Below, piece by piece: positions 8,744 to 17,670 of a DNA stretch of 64,000 nt; within the stretch, counting starts at the first letter, position 1; the number at the start of each line of letters is the position of its first letter. The notes beneath the pieces were generated by a model. The model saw only the letters and a program-made list of their open reading frames with translations, ran no database searches and was not told the DNA's origin. Source of the DNA: DASRAJ01 sp035638255 (GTDB lineage Bacteria > Bacteroidota > Bacteroidia > Chitinophagales > UBA10324). The position numbers were made by a program, and so were the translations under genes. The stretch spans positions 1 to 64,000 of the forward strand of contig DASRAJ010000151.1 in assembly GCA_035638255.1 (NCBI GenBank), given 5' to 3'.

Positions 8744-9220
8744 TTAGTTAGAAAGATTTTTATCGAGAAAGGTTTTTAACGCATCATAATTTTCAAACCA
8801 GTCGTAATGATAGACTCTTCTTACGGTGGGAAGAATAAGTATGGTAAAAGGGATGGCACCCGACCAATTCTTATCCAGTTTTCCAATCCACTCACCCCCC
8901 TGCTCATTCATTTGCACCAGAATTCCTTTCATTGAAAGCTCTTTGATCTTGTCTTTCACTTTTTGAGTTTGCGATTGAAAGTCTACAGAAACAAAAATAA
9001 ACTCAACATTGGGGTATGATTCTGCTGCCTTAACAAAAGCGGGTAGCTCATCATTGCAGGGCTTGCACCACGTCGCCCAAAAGTTGATCACCTTGGCTTT
9101 GCCGTCATTGTTATTGATGACCTTATCGAGGTCATTGTAAGAAAGGGATTGCAATTCCTGCGCTGAAGAAATGGCAGGAATGAAAAATGAAAGCAGAAGG
9201 ACTCTGAAGATTTTAATCAT
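8744..9220 (-). CDS. TlpA-like thiol:disulfide oxidoreductase, exported
   Basis: 158 aa from the ATG at 9218-9220, chosen because it gives a normal signal peptide (MIKIFRVLLLSFFIPAISSA); a longer frame to 9292 adds a polar, signal-less N-terminus. The active site is FWATWCKPCNDELPAF with Cys52 and Cys55, and the cis-proline loop is GAIPFTILI. Such proteins reduce periplasmic disulfides, often for cytochrome maturation, but the partner cannot be read here. It lies between the dienelactone hydrolase (upstream) and the redoxin gene (downstream), all on the minus strand. Confidence 0.88.
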   Translation of the reverse strand: MIKIFRVLLLSFFIPAISSAQELQSLSYNDLDKVINNNDGKAKVINFWATWCKPCNDELPAFVKAAESYPNVEFIFVSVDFQSQTQKVKDKIKELSMKGILVQMNEQGGEWIGKLDKNWSGAIPFTILILPTVRRVYHYDWFENYDALKTFLDKNLSN

Positions 9221-9301
9221 AAGAGCTGATAAGGGCGTAAAACTGAGGAAAGTTCCTTCCTGTAAGAAATAATCATTCCATAATTCGACCAAGGTTTTCC
9301 A

Positions 9302-10144
9302 TTAACTACCAAACACGCCTCTGAAATAACTCAACGTAATCTTTTGCGCGTCACCGGCTGCTTCTTTATCATAGACCGGATTGGAAGGATTTGCGAATGC
9401 GTGATCAGCGTCGTATTCATGCACCGAAAGTTTTTTCCCGGCAGATTGCATATTACTCACGAAATCATTCTTCACTTTCTCATTGATCCATTGATCTTTC
9501 TTTGCCCAGAAAAAAAGCACATCGCTGTTGAGAGATTTCAATTTATTCATGTCGCTCTCCGGCAGGCCATAGTACATGACACATCCTATTGTTTGAGTTC
9601 CGCCGAGTAATGCTCCCTGCATTGACCACCCGCCGCCGAAGCACCATCCCACGGTAGCAATGCTTGCATCTTTTCCTGCAAAAGTCAATGCGCCTTTTAT
9701 GATTGCCTTTGCTCTTGCTTCATCCATTGCCTGCATTACTTTGGTTGCATCATCTGCGTTGGTGGCAACTTTTCCATCGAATAAATCCACTGCAAGAATA
9801 TTGGCATTGGGAATGGAATCAGCGTAAAGGTCTGACTGCTTCTTTATCCAGTCATTCAATCCCCACCATTCGTGAAAAACGAAAATGAAATTCCTTGTCT
9901 GCATTTTTGCGGGAACGTAATATGCACTTCCCGTTTTTCCATCAGGAGTCGGGAAGGTGATTATTCTTCCCATCGCAACATAATTTGAAGGGAGTGGTGA
10001 TTCGTGTGCATTGAGAAATTGCTGATCATTGGCAAGCGATGCAAATGCTGATGGTGCAGATGAGCAACAATCTTTTGATTCCTGTTTCTGCGGGGAAGAA
10101 AAGACGATCGCAAAAAGGATTGTGAGAAGTGTGAGTTGATACAT
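9302..10144 (-). CDS. Exported dienelactone hydrolase-family protein
   Basis: 280 aa alpha/beta hydrolase with a short N-terminal signal sequence; Cys26-Cys27 after it might be a lipid attachment or a disulfide, but no good lipobox is seen. The family triad is visible: nucleophile Cys168 in GWCFGGGWSMQ, Asp217 in FFWAKKDQWI, and His248 in DADHAFANPSN. HEWWGLNDW is the typical oxyanion-side motif. Known relatives open dienelactone rings, but exported forms have uncertain substrates. It is the first gene of a minus-strand group leading into the TlpA and redoxin genes. Confidence 0.9.
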   Translation of the reverse strand: MYQLTLLTILFAIVFSSPQKQESKDCCSSAPSAFASLANDQQFLNAHESPLPSNYVAMGRIITFPTPDGKTGSAYYVPAKMQTRNFIFVFHEWWGLNDWIKKQSDLYADSIPNANILAVDLFDGKVATNADDATKVMQAMDEARAKAIIKGALTFAGKDASIATVGWCFGGGWSMQGALLGGTQTIGCVMYYGLPESDMNKLKSLNSDVLFFWAKKDQWINEKVKNDFVSNMQSAGKKLSVHEYDADHAFANPSNPVYDKEAAGDAQKITLSYFRGVFGS

Positions 10145-10274
10145 GGTGGAGATTTTTGATTTTCCGAAAATACGAATGAGGAGAATTGCCTGTGTAGATT
10201 GGCAAAAAAAAATTACAACCTTAGTGGAAAGATCCCGTCACGTTCTTATAAATTCAAGTACGTAAAATGGAATG

Positions 10275-10562
10275 TCATTCGTCCGCTCTGATTTTGTTAC
10301 CTCCTTTTGAAAACTTTGCTTTCAAAGCACTCTCTTTAGCTTTCTGCAAAATGAATTCTGTAAATACAGTTGTTCCCTTTACTCCGGGTATGGCTTCTAT
10401 AACGTCACCGTTGGGGTTTACAATAATCTTAACTACTACTATTCCTGTGTCAGCTCCAACGGAGTCCTTACTAAATGAGATTGTCTGAGTCGAGTTAAGT
10501 TGCTTTTGACCGAAAGAATTCAGTGTCCAAAAGAAGAGGAGTAGAAGTATGACTGCTCTCAC
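10275..10562 (-). CDS. Small exported protein resembling a stand-alone TonB C-terminal domain
   Basis: 95 aa: a signal peptide (MRAVILLLLFFWTLNSFG) followed by a fold resembling the TonB C-terminal domain: TGIVVVKIIVNPNGDVIEAIPGVKGTT, then LQKAKESALKAKF. It lacks the usual proline-rich spacer, and it stops about 15-20 residues early, before the last beta strand normally present. It is therefore either a truncated relic or a minimal secreted variant. The DNA from here to about 13.1 kb looks more AT-rich than the neighbours. Domain call by motif resemblance only. Confidence 0.65.
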   Translation of the reverse strand: MRAVILLLLFFWTLNSFGQKQLNSTQTISFSKDSVGADTGIVVVKIIVNPNGDVIEAIPGVKGTTVFTEFILQKAKESALKAKFSKGGNKIRADE

Positions 10563-10604
10563 GAATTTATTTTTTTGCTTCTCTCTTACTTATTCGATGT
10601 TCAC

Positions 10605-11606
10605 TTATTCTGTCAGTTTGATTTGTTCTACAATTTTAGTCAAATCGTCAATTGATTTTTGTTGGTTGCTCAACATTGCTACATGGACAATTAAATTTTT
10701 CTCAATGTTGTTGCAAGGTATTTTCTGTTCCTTGTCTATGAAACCTTCTTTACTAATATCAAATACAAGCCAGCTAATATTTTTACCTAAAAATTTTCCT
10801 TCCACTTTCTTTCCGTCGCTTTCTGAAAGTGAATAATCTTTGTAAACAGGCGAAGGGTAAAACCCGGTGTAAATTATTAACTGTATCCAGTTTGTGTCAG
10901 AAAAATTTTGATACTTGTGAAATTTGTAAACCTGAAAATCATATTGCTGGTCAGTCGTAATGCAGTAGTCAGCCGGAATGTTGAAAGTAAAGCTTTTCTT
11001 ACCACCCAAAATTGAAAGTGATTCTTGTCTTGCAGTTCGTTTGTTGGTTCTTGTTCCTTTTGTCAATGTGCTGAAAACATTTTCAGTCAGCTTTTGAAAT
11101 TGGTCTTTGAGTTTGTAAGCACCTGGATTGATGTAAGCGTTAATTCTGAAAATGGAATTGTCCTGTGTCCGCACAAGCAAACTATTTACAAGAATTGCAT
11201 TTTTAGTTGAGTCAAATTTTGTCGGTGTGGAAAGAATTGACTGAACAGAATCTTTGTCGGTGAGAATTTTTGTTTTCAGATTTCCTTTCTCGTTGTCTTT
11301 GGAAACGGAAGCAAATAAATTGTTGTCGCCTATTGAATAAAGTTCCTGAGCAAAAAACACCAATCGCATTTCTTCAATGTCCAAAACAATTCTTGTTTCT
11401 TCATTCGCATTTGGGTCCGCTGACATAATATCAACTCCTCTCTTAGCATTGATCGCATAAGTTGGGAATAAGAAGAATGCTCTGTCGTTGAGAATAGATT
11501 GTTTGTTGTCAATCTTAATTGTGTCCAGGTTTTGTCCCGATGAAGTGTGAAAACTCAATGCTGAAATTACAGTCAGTCCGATGAAAAGAATTTGTTTTAT
11601 TGTCAT
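10605..11606 (-). CDS. Exported protein of unknown function
   Basis: 333 aa, signal peptide at about residues 1-24 (MTIKQILFIGLTVISALSFHTSSG). I do not recognise the family. A middle part (about 195-290) has beta-type segments such as KKSFTFNIPADYC and NWIQLIIYTGFYPSP, and a lysine-rich tail ending QQKSIDDLTKIVEQIKLTE. There are no transmembrane segments after the signal, so it is probably periplasmic or surface-exposed. It lies 42 nt upstream of the TonB-domain-like gene on the same strand, so the two may be co-transcribed. Confidence 0.75.
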   Translation of the reverse strand: MTIKQILFIGLTVISALSFHTSSGQNLDTIKIDNKQSILNDRAFFLFPTYAINAKRGVDIMSADPNANEETRIVLDIEEMRLVFFAQELYSIGDNNLFASVSKDNEKGNLKTKILTDKDSVQSILSTPTKFDSTKNAILVNSLLVRTQDNSIFRINAYINPGAYKLKDQFQKLTENVFSTLTKGTRTNKRTARQESLSILGGKKSFTFNIPADYCITTDQQYDFQVYKFHKYQNFSDTNWIQLIIYTGFYPSPVYKDYSLSESDGKKVEGKFLGKNISWLVFDISKEGFIDKEQKIPCNNIEKNLIVHVAMLSNQQKSIDDLTKIVEQIKLTE

Positions 11607-11823
11607 TGTATTTTGCTTTTGTCTGTTCGCTTCCTGCAGTCAGTTTGAAGTTCCGATGTCACCCAAGCATGACACATCAGGGATTAAAGAAGTAAAAAAA
11701 AAGAAGGGGATAGAAGTCTCACACTCTATCCTCCGCTACACACTTTATTACTTGCGCACTCTTTCAACATTCTTTACCGGCCCTTTTTTTATTTTCAGAG
11801 GAATATATTTGTTAGCCATTGTT

Positions 11824-12963
11824 TCACTTCGCTGTCTTTCGTAAGTATCGCACATAGATACCAATCGTGTTTAGCCGTCCTTTAGTAAAGTTGTTCGGAG
11901 AGTAAACACACATTTGTCGTAAGGTCAAAAGTTTTTCTATGTCTGAATATTCAATGCTCAAAAACAGCTGCGCTTTTGCGGCCTCAAGTCCAAACCCCTT
12001 TGATTCAATAAGCAAGTCAATGAATTTGTTTTTGTTTTCCTTTGTGAATGCTGTCGGCTTGTTGGCATTTTTTTCGTCAAGCAGTCCTTCTTTATCGAGC
12101 CAAATGATTGCGGGAGATTTAATGTCTCCAAATCTTTCAATGAAACTAATGTCATTGGTTAATTCTGTTCCAAACTTATTTTTGGAGCTGGTTTCTTTTT
12201 TTAGCCAGTCTTCACTTGATTTCTTTTCTTCTTTGGAATTTGCACCAACTGTTTTAATACTTTCCAGGTATTGTATACCCTCGTAACCTGCAAGTTCAGC
12301 AAATGCAAAAATTGCTTTTGATTGAACTTCGTCACTTTTTGTTGTTTCAATAATCGGTTTTACAACCTCCAGCGATTTCGGATTGCTGATATACATTAAT
12401 GCTCCAATAAGGTCTTGCTTGATTTCATTGTCATTCGTCCGCTGAAGCATTTTTTCAATTCTTGGGAGTGACGATTCATAAATGGCATGTTCACTCAAAT
12501 AATTAGCCCAAGTTTTACTCCAGGTTAGGTCAGTAGATTCCAGGTTGTCTAAGGCAAGTTGTTCTCCAAACTCTCCTGTAAAAATCATTTCTGAATATAA
12601 TAAGCCGATAATGTATTCATCAGTTGTCGGCTTATCTAAAAGTTTTAAAAACTCTTTTCCATCACTTGGAGAATGAATAATTATGTTGTGACATAATGCG
12701 AAAACATTTGGTGTTGGTTTGTTCAGGAGGTCGGACTTTTTTACCTCATTTAAAAGCTGTATCTCCTTTGATATTTGGTCTTGGGAAAAATTTATTCTTG
12801 CCTCACCGTAAAAAGTCAATCCGCTGTAGCGGAAAAGTTCAGGTGTGTATTCGTCAAAATATGCGGAAAGTTTTTTGTCTAAGGAATCTGCTGAAATTGC
12901 AGCTTGAGCAAAGCTGTTTGTCACTATTGCGACTGTAATTATGAATGTAGGTAGTTTCTTCAT
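11824..12963 (-). CDS. Exported alpha-helical (HEAT-like) protein of unknown function
   Basis: 379 aa with a signal peptide (MKKLPTFIITVAIVTNSFAQA). Residues about 170-260 contain paired helices of HEAT-repeat character (LPRIEKMLQRTNDNEIKQDLIGALMYISNPKSLE and VQSKAIFAFAELAGYEGIQYLESIK read as two to three repeats, cited here only as landmarks at about residues 172-240). The rest is charged and helical. No enzyme motif. Its upstream region carries a 9-bp inverted repeat and four TCGGMACTT repeats (12988-13085). Family unknown. Confidence 0.75.
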   Translation of the reverse strand: MKKLPTFIITVAIVTNSFAQAAISADSLDKKLSAYFDEYTPELFRYSGLTFYGEARINFSQDQISKEIQLLNEVKKSDLLNKPTPNVFALCHNIIIHSPSDGKEFLKLLDKPTTDEYIIGLLYSEMIFTGEFGEQLALDNLESTDLTWSKTWANYLSEHAIYESSLPRIEKMLQRTNDNEIKQDLIGALMYISNPKSLEVVKPIIETTKSDEVQSKAIFAFAELAGYEGIQYLESIKTVGANSKEEKKSSEDWLKKETSSKNKFGTELTNDISFIERFGDIKSPAIIWLDKEGLLDEKNANKPTAFTKENKNKFIDLLIESKGFGLEAAKAQLFLSIEYSDIEKLLTLRQMCVYSPNNFTKGRLNTIGIYVRYLRKTAK

Positions 12964-12987
12964 AAAATGTCTGCTAACAATTAATTG

Positions 12988-13085
12988 TCGGAACTTTCAT
13001 TTTTAAACTACCGAATACCTACTTAAACACCTTGGTATTCGGAACTTGATACTCATTTCGGCACTTGGTATTCCTTTCGGCACTT
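12988..13085. repeat. TCGGMACTT direct-repeat array with an inverted repeat, upstream of the HEAT-like gene
   Basis: TCGGAACTT or TCGGCACTT occurs at 12988, 13039, 13058 and 13077; the last three are exactly 19 bp apart, within units like CTTGGTATTCCTTTCGGCA. Overlapping this is a perfect inverted repeat, CCGAATACC (13011-13019) and GGTATTCGG (13034-13042). It lies 25-120 bp upstream of the start at 12963, a position suited to an operator array. Confidence 0.65.
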
Positions 13086-13209
13086 TTCAAATTTTGTGGT
13101 TTTGATAGTTTATCCAGAGGTGATTGTATTTTACTTAGTTGTCTTTTACTCACATGAGTGTAAATCATGGTTGATGGGGTCATCGAAATCGCTCTTCAAC
13201 CAAATTTCT

Positions 13210-15177
13210 TTACCGCTTCACAAACTTCTCCACCCATGCAGAAGAAGGAGTCTTCAATTCAAGAAGATAAATTCCGGCAGAGAAATTTGAAACATCAAGC
13301 GTCAGCGGGTCATAAAAACCAGAGTTTATCGCAAGCACATATTTCAACTCTTTCCCGCTTAAATCATAAATGAAAATTTCTGTAGCGGGATCAACACCAT
13401 GATAAGAAATTTGAATCTTGTCACTCGTGGGATTCGGGAAAATAAAAAATGAATTTGCGAGCGATGCATCGTACGCAATCGTGTTGTGTGTCGAAGCAAT
13501 CCACAAATCAGGATCGAACTTCAGTGTATCAGGAATAAAAGCAAAGGGGCCAACCACAAAACTTTGATCATTGTAAAGATTTTCTACTCTCACAATAGTA
13601 TCGTGCTGGGCATCTTTCAATTCAATAGGCAACGGCATCCTGAAGAATGAAACTGACGGATTATTTTGTGTTTGATGAACAGCAATCGTTACTGTACCAT
13701 TGCTGTTATTGCTCCACTTGATGTGATAAGAGGGATATCCTTTTCCGTAAAACCAATCGTCGAAAAATTCTGTGAGGTCTGATCCGCTCACTTCTTCAAG
13801 ATGTTGTTTCAGGTTTTCAGTTCTTGCAAAACCATAGCATAGATCAGGATCGTTGATGTAATCATTGAGGGCTTGAAAAAAAATCGTATCCCCCAATTTC
13901 CAGCGCAACATGTGCAGGACATACATTCCTTTTGAGTAGGTGAGTGCTCCGCTGAAGATGCGTGACACACTGGTGGTGTCATCACAAAAAACGGATCCTG
14001 TCGAATCCTTCAGTGCGCGATTGAGCTGCGTGATTTTGTAAGGGAGCCAATATTGCCCGCCAAAATTTTCATAAGTGAGTCCTGCGAGGTATGTAGCGAA
14101 CCCTTCATTGAGCCAAATGTCCTCCCATGAGCCGCATGTAATTTTATCACCGAACCATTGATGCGCCAGTTCATGCGCAATCAATTCGTAGATGTTCGGA
14201 AACCAAACGAAACTCATCGTTTGATGTTCTTCACCGCCTCCCCAGTTCCATTGTGCGTGTCCGTACTTTTCCTCCTTGAAGGGATAATCACCAAAGAGAT
14301 CAGAGTACAATTGGATCATCGGGATTATTGTACCGGGGCTTGCAGCGTAGGCGGCAGAATCTTCTTTGTACACATACTCAATCACTTTCACGGTGTCACC
14401 GTCAGCCAGCGGCGCATTTTCATCAAACTCCATGTAGTTGGTAACAGCAATTCCTACCAGATAGGTTGCAATGGGGTAGCGGCTGCGCCAATGCATGATG
14501 CGCGTTGAATCATTGAGTAAATAATTTTCTACCACCACACCATTAGTTCCCACGCGGTCTCCGGCAGGCATCTGCACAATGATGTCAATCGAATCCATTT
14601 TATCAGTCAAAGAATTTTTGCAAGGAAACCAGTCGCTCGCACCATACGGTTCACTCAGGGTATAAATGATGCTGTCGCCGTTGTGTGATGATTGTGTGAA
14701 ACTGCCGAAGCCGCTGCTCGGTGGTTTTCCCTCATAAGAAAGTGTGATGGAATCAATTGCTCCTATGCTGATTGCAGTTGCAAGATGTAATTCAATTGTA
14801 TTATCACCGCTTCGTGTAAAATTGGCGGAAGTAATTCCGTGAAAAATGAAGGCATTGAATTGCAGCGAATCACTCAGATCAAAAAAGACGTCCTGCAGAT
14901 CACCCAAGAGCGGCTTGATGCAGAATGTGATGTCACCTTTGATGTAATAGATGCGTGGATCAATTTGCCATTGAGCGCGCATGTAAATCAAATCGTAATT
15001 ATCGGTAGCAATAGAACCGGCTGCAGAGGTTTTTAACGCTGCAGAATTTTTTTCTGATTGAATGATATCATCCAGTGTGGAAGGATTAAATGCTTGTTGC
15101 GAGAAACAAAACTTTACAGCAATGAAAAATAGTGCGGTTAAATAAAAACTGATTTTTCCACGAAGCATAGTGAGCAA
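13210..15177 (-). CDS. M1-family zinc aminopeptidase-like protein with T9SS type A sorting domain
   Basis: 655 aa. A signal peptide (about 1-26) is followed by an M1 N-terminal beta domain and a gluzincin catalytic domain. The zinc motif is HELAHQW with His335, Glu336 and His339, and the third ligand Glu358 in WLNEGFATYLAG. The exopeptidase GxMxN motif appears only as variant GGGEEHQTMSF (about 310-320). The last 75 residues form a T9SS CTD: FFIFPNPTSDKIQISY, IFIYDLSGKEL, ending WVEKFVKR. So it is an exported, probably cell-surface or released peptidase. No partner gene adjoins it. Confidence 0.92.
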   Translation of the reverse strand: MLTMLRGKISFYLTALFFIAVKFCFSQQAFNPSTLDDIIQSEKNSAALKTSAAGSIATDNYDLIYMRAQWQIDPRIYYIKGDITFCIKPLLGDLQDVFFDLSDSLQFNAFIFHGITSANFTRSGDNTIELHLATAISIGAIDSITLSYEGKPPSSGFGSFTQSSHNGDSIIYTLSEPYGASDWFPCKNSLTDKMDSIDIIVQMPAGDRVGTNGVVVENYLLNDSTRIMHWRSRYPIATYLVGIAVTNYMEFDENAPLADGDTVKVIEYVYKEDSAAYAASPGTIIPMIQLYSDLFGDYPFKEEKYGHAQWNWGGGEEHQTMSFVWFPNIYELIAHELAHQWFGDKITCGSWEDIWLNEGFATYLAGLTYENFGGQYWLPYKITQLNRALKDSTGSVFCDDTTSVSRIFSGALTYSKGMYVLHMLRWKLGDTIFFQALNDYINDPDLCYGFARTENLKQHLEEVSGSDLTEFFDDWFYGKGYPSYHIKWSNNSNGTVTIAVHQTQNNPSVSFFRMPLPIELKDAQHDTIVRVENLYNDQSFVVGPFAFIPDTLKFDPDLWIASTHNTIAYDASLANSFFIFPNPTSDKIQISYHGVDPATEIFIYDLSGKELKYVLAINSGFYDPLTLDVSNFSAGIYLLELKTPSSAWVEKFVKR

Positions 15178-15336
15178 TACTTTCCTCGCAAATTACCAAG
15201 AAAAAATAAGGCAATAATTCCATGAGACTTTTGGAAATAAAACTCATTTCAAAATAACTTTTCACAACAGCCAAATTTCGCGTGCTGGGAGTTCCAAAAA
15301 TATTCACAAGACATAATGGAGATTCACGCTATAACT

Positions 15337-15344
15337 TACATTTG
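15337..15344 (+). promoter_or_regulatory. Candidate -7 box for ettA
   Basis: TACATTTG matches the Bacteroidota -7 consensus TAnnTTTG exactly, 47 nt upstream of the ettA start. A matching TTTG at -33 is not evident, so only the -7 element is supported. Confidence 0.45.
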
Positions 15345-15350
15345 CGCCCC

Positions 15351-15390
15351 GAAATCTTACGTCTTAATTCTTACATCTTAAATCTTACAA
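15351..15390. repeat. AAATCTTACGTCTTAATTC-type repeat upstream of ettA
   Basis: A run of CTTA-containing units (aaatcttac, gtcttaattc, ttacatctt, aaatcttac). The reverse complement shares taagatttaaga and gatgtaag with the run at 25028-25060 just upstream of thiC. It is probably a dispersed simple intergenic repeat. Confidence 0.5.
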
Positions 15391-15391
15391 G

Positions 15392-17071
15392 TTGGCTGAC
15401 AACAAAATTATTTTTTCCATGCAGGGCGTGGGGAAGCTGATTCCTCCCAATAACAAGCAAATTTTGAAGGACATCTACCTCTCATTTTTCTATGGAGCGA
15501 AGATTGGAATCATTGGTTTGAACGGAAGCGGCAAGAGCACCTTGTTGAATATTATTGCCGGAAAAGATACCGAGTACCAGGGCAAGATTCAGTTCGAAAA
15601 GGAATTCTCGATCGGTATGCTGGAGCAGGAGCCCCATCTCGACGAAACAAAGACAGTTTATGAAATCGTGAGTGAAGGAGTACAGCCGGTGATGAATCTG
15701 TTGAAGGAATTCGAAGTGATCAGCAACAAATTTTCAGAGCCGATGGACGAAGCGGCCATGGAGAAACTCACCAATCGCATGGGAGAAATCCAGGAGAAGA
15801 TTGATGCCGTGGATGGATGGGAAATTGATTCGAAGCTCGAGCGTGCCCTTGATGCATTGAATTGTCCGGAAGGAAATTCACCAATAAAAAATTTGAGCGG
15901 CGGCGAACTTCGAAGGGTTGCCCTGTGTCGCTTGCTTCTTCAGCAACCTGATATTCTTTTACTTGATGAGCCCACCAATCACCTCGATGCCGAATCAGTG
16001 CTCTGGCTTGAGCAACACCTGCAACAATACAAAGGCACGGTGATCGCAGTCACACACGATCGTTATTTTCTTGACAATGTTGCAGGATGGATTTTGGAGC
16101 TTGATCGCGGTGAAGGAATTCCGTGGAAAGGAAATTATTCTTCATGGCTGGAACAAAAGCAAAAGCGATTGGCGACAGAAGAAAAGCAGGAATCGAAGCG
16201 GCAGAAAACATTGCAGCGCGAATTGGAATGGGTGCGCATGGGAGCAAAAGCGCGGCAGGCAAAATCAAAAGCACGATTGCAGAATTATGAGAAGATGGTG
16301 AGCGAGGAAACAAAACAGAAAGAGGAGAAGCTCGAACTTTTTATTCCGCCCGGACCGCGACTCGGCGCTAATGTGATTGAAGCCAAAGAGGTGATGAAAG
16401 CATTTGGTGAAAAAGAATTGTTCGAGCACTTAAATTTCAATTTGCCACAGGGGGGAATTGTCGGAGTGATTGGACCGAATGGAGCGGGAAAGACGACGTT
16501 GTTCAGAATGATTTTAGGAATGGAAAAACCCGACAGCGGCGAATTCAAAATTGGTGACACGGTGAAGATTGCTTACGTGGATCAGCATCATGCAAAAATT
16601 GATCAGGACAAAACAGTGTATGAAGTGATCAGCGGCGGGACGGATTGGATTGAGATCGGAAATTACAAAGTGCTTTCGCGCGCCTACGTTGGCAAATTCA
16701 ATTTCAATGGTAATGATCAGCAGAAAAAAATTGCCGTGCTTTCCGGCGGAGAACGCAACCGCCTTCATCTTGCACTCACACTGCGCGAAGAAGCAAATGT
16801 GCTCATGCTCGATGAGCCGACAAATGATCTTGACGTAAACACCTTGCGTTCTCTCGAAGAAGCACTGGAGAATTTTGCGGGATGTGCTGTCATCATCACC
16901 CACGATCGCTGGTTTCTCGATCGCGTGGCTACTCACATTCTCGCATTCGAAGGCGATGGAAATGTGTATTGGTTTGAAGGAAGTTTTTCAGAATACGAAG
17001 AGAATAAAAAGAAGCGGTTGGGAGATGTTTCTCCACACCGATTCAGGTATAAAAAACTGGTGGCCGGATAG
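15392..17071 (+). CDS. ettA: ABC-F translational regulator, EttA type
   Basis: 559 aa with two ATP-binding cassettes and no membrane segments. Walker A motifs are GLNGSGKST (first half) and GPNGAGKTT (second); signature motifs are LSGGELRRVALCRLL and LSGGERNRLHLALTL; Walker B motifs are LLLDEPTNHLD and LMLDEPTNDLD. The linker carries the long charged helix typical of ABC-F factors. EttA binds the ribosomal E site and gates the first elongation step according to ATP/ADP. The start is TTG at 15392; the protein then begins xADNKIIFSMQGV as in relatives, so an internal ATG would cut the first strand. Confidence 0.93.
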   Translation: MADNKIIFSMQGVGKLIPPNNKQILKDIYLSFFYGAKIGIIGLNGSGKSTLLNIIAGKDTEYQGKIQFEKEFSIGMLEQEPHLDETKTVYEIVSEGVQPVMNLLKEFEVISNKFSEPMDEAAMEKLTNRMGEIQEKIDAVDGWEIDSKLERALDALNCPEGNSPIKNLSGGELRRVALCRLLLQQPDILLLDEPTNHLDAESVLWLEQHLQQYKGTVIAVTHDRYFLDNVAGWILELDRGEGIPWKGNYSSWLEQKQKRLATEEKQESKRQKTLQRELEWVRMGAKARQAKSKARLQNYEKMVSEETKQKEEKLELFIPPGPRLGANVIEAKEVMKAFGEKELFEHLNFNLPQGGIVGVIGPNGAGKTTLFRMILGMEKPDSGEFKIGDTVKIAYVDQHHAKIDQDKTVYEVISGGTDWIEIGNYKVLSRAYVGKFNFNGNDQQKKIAVLSGGERNRLHLALTLREEANVLMLDEPTNDLDVNTLRSLEEALENFAGCAVIITHDRWFLDRVATHILAFEGDGNVYWFEGSFSEYEENKKKRLGDVSPHRFRYKKLVAG

Positions 17072-17283
17072 TTCTTTTAAAATGATTCCTTAGTTGGCAA
17101 TGGTCTACCATTCCATCTCCAAATGCTCATAATATATTTATCATGACTGAGTAATTAAATTGTTACTCAATGTGCACACCATGAAAACTTCATGTGATGG
17201 AAAGAGATTCATTGATCTGCAACCATTACCACAATAAAGTGTCAGGTGCCTGGTGAGAGCTTACTATATAAAGTTGACAACCT

Positions 17284-17472
17284 TTATGGCTGATCTCCAC
17301 CTTCGCTCTTCTTTGCCTGCACTTCTGCACGGATGTCATTGGCAAGTTTCTTCAAACCCTGCATGGCTTTCCGTACCCGTGTACCGGCGGCATGGTTTCC
17401 TTTGTCATAAAATTTGGTAAAATCTGTTTCCAATCCGGCAATGTAATTTTTGAGTTCTTCTAATCGGTTCAT
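17284..17472 (-). CDS. Histone H1-like (Hc1-type) small protein
   Basis: 62 aa, helical and lysine-rich: MNRLEELKNYIAGLETDF, then RVRKAMQGLKKLANDIR and AEVQAKK. This pattern (a conserved 50-60 residue helical hairpin) is found across Bacteroidota and annotated as histone H1/Hc1-like. It is thought to bind DNA, but the role is poorly established. It lacks the long Lys/Ala-rich tail of chlamydial Hc1 and ends with an acidic GGDQP. It is a monocistronic gene between ettA and lipoprotein genes. Confidence 0.8.
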   Translation of the reverse strand: MNRLEELKNYIAGLETDFTKFYDKGNHAAGTRVRKAMQGLKKLANDIRAEVQAKKSEGGDQP

Positions 17473-17670
17473 AGGACTGTGATTTTTGTTTTGTAAAAGT
17501 TTGTCAAGATAATGGCTTTCTTCTTACTTCACACGATTGAAGGAAAAAAATTTTTTTTCACGGCTGAGAGGCGAAACAGGACGTCCTCTATTTTTTCCAT
17601 GATTTCTGGTTTCATTGTTTGGGTTTCCCGGACAAAACCTTATGCATAATCAGGAAAATTTTCAGAGTTA

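Noticed and set aside
11809..12980. Possible integron attC borders (TTGTTAGC / GCTAACAA) around one gene
   Set aside because: The 7-bp core sites do not fit RYYYAAC/GTTRRRY and no integrase is present; kept only as a weak hint of transfer.
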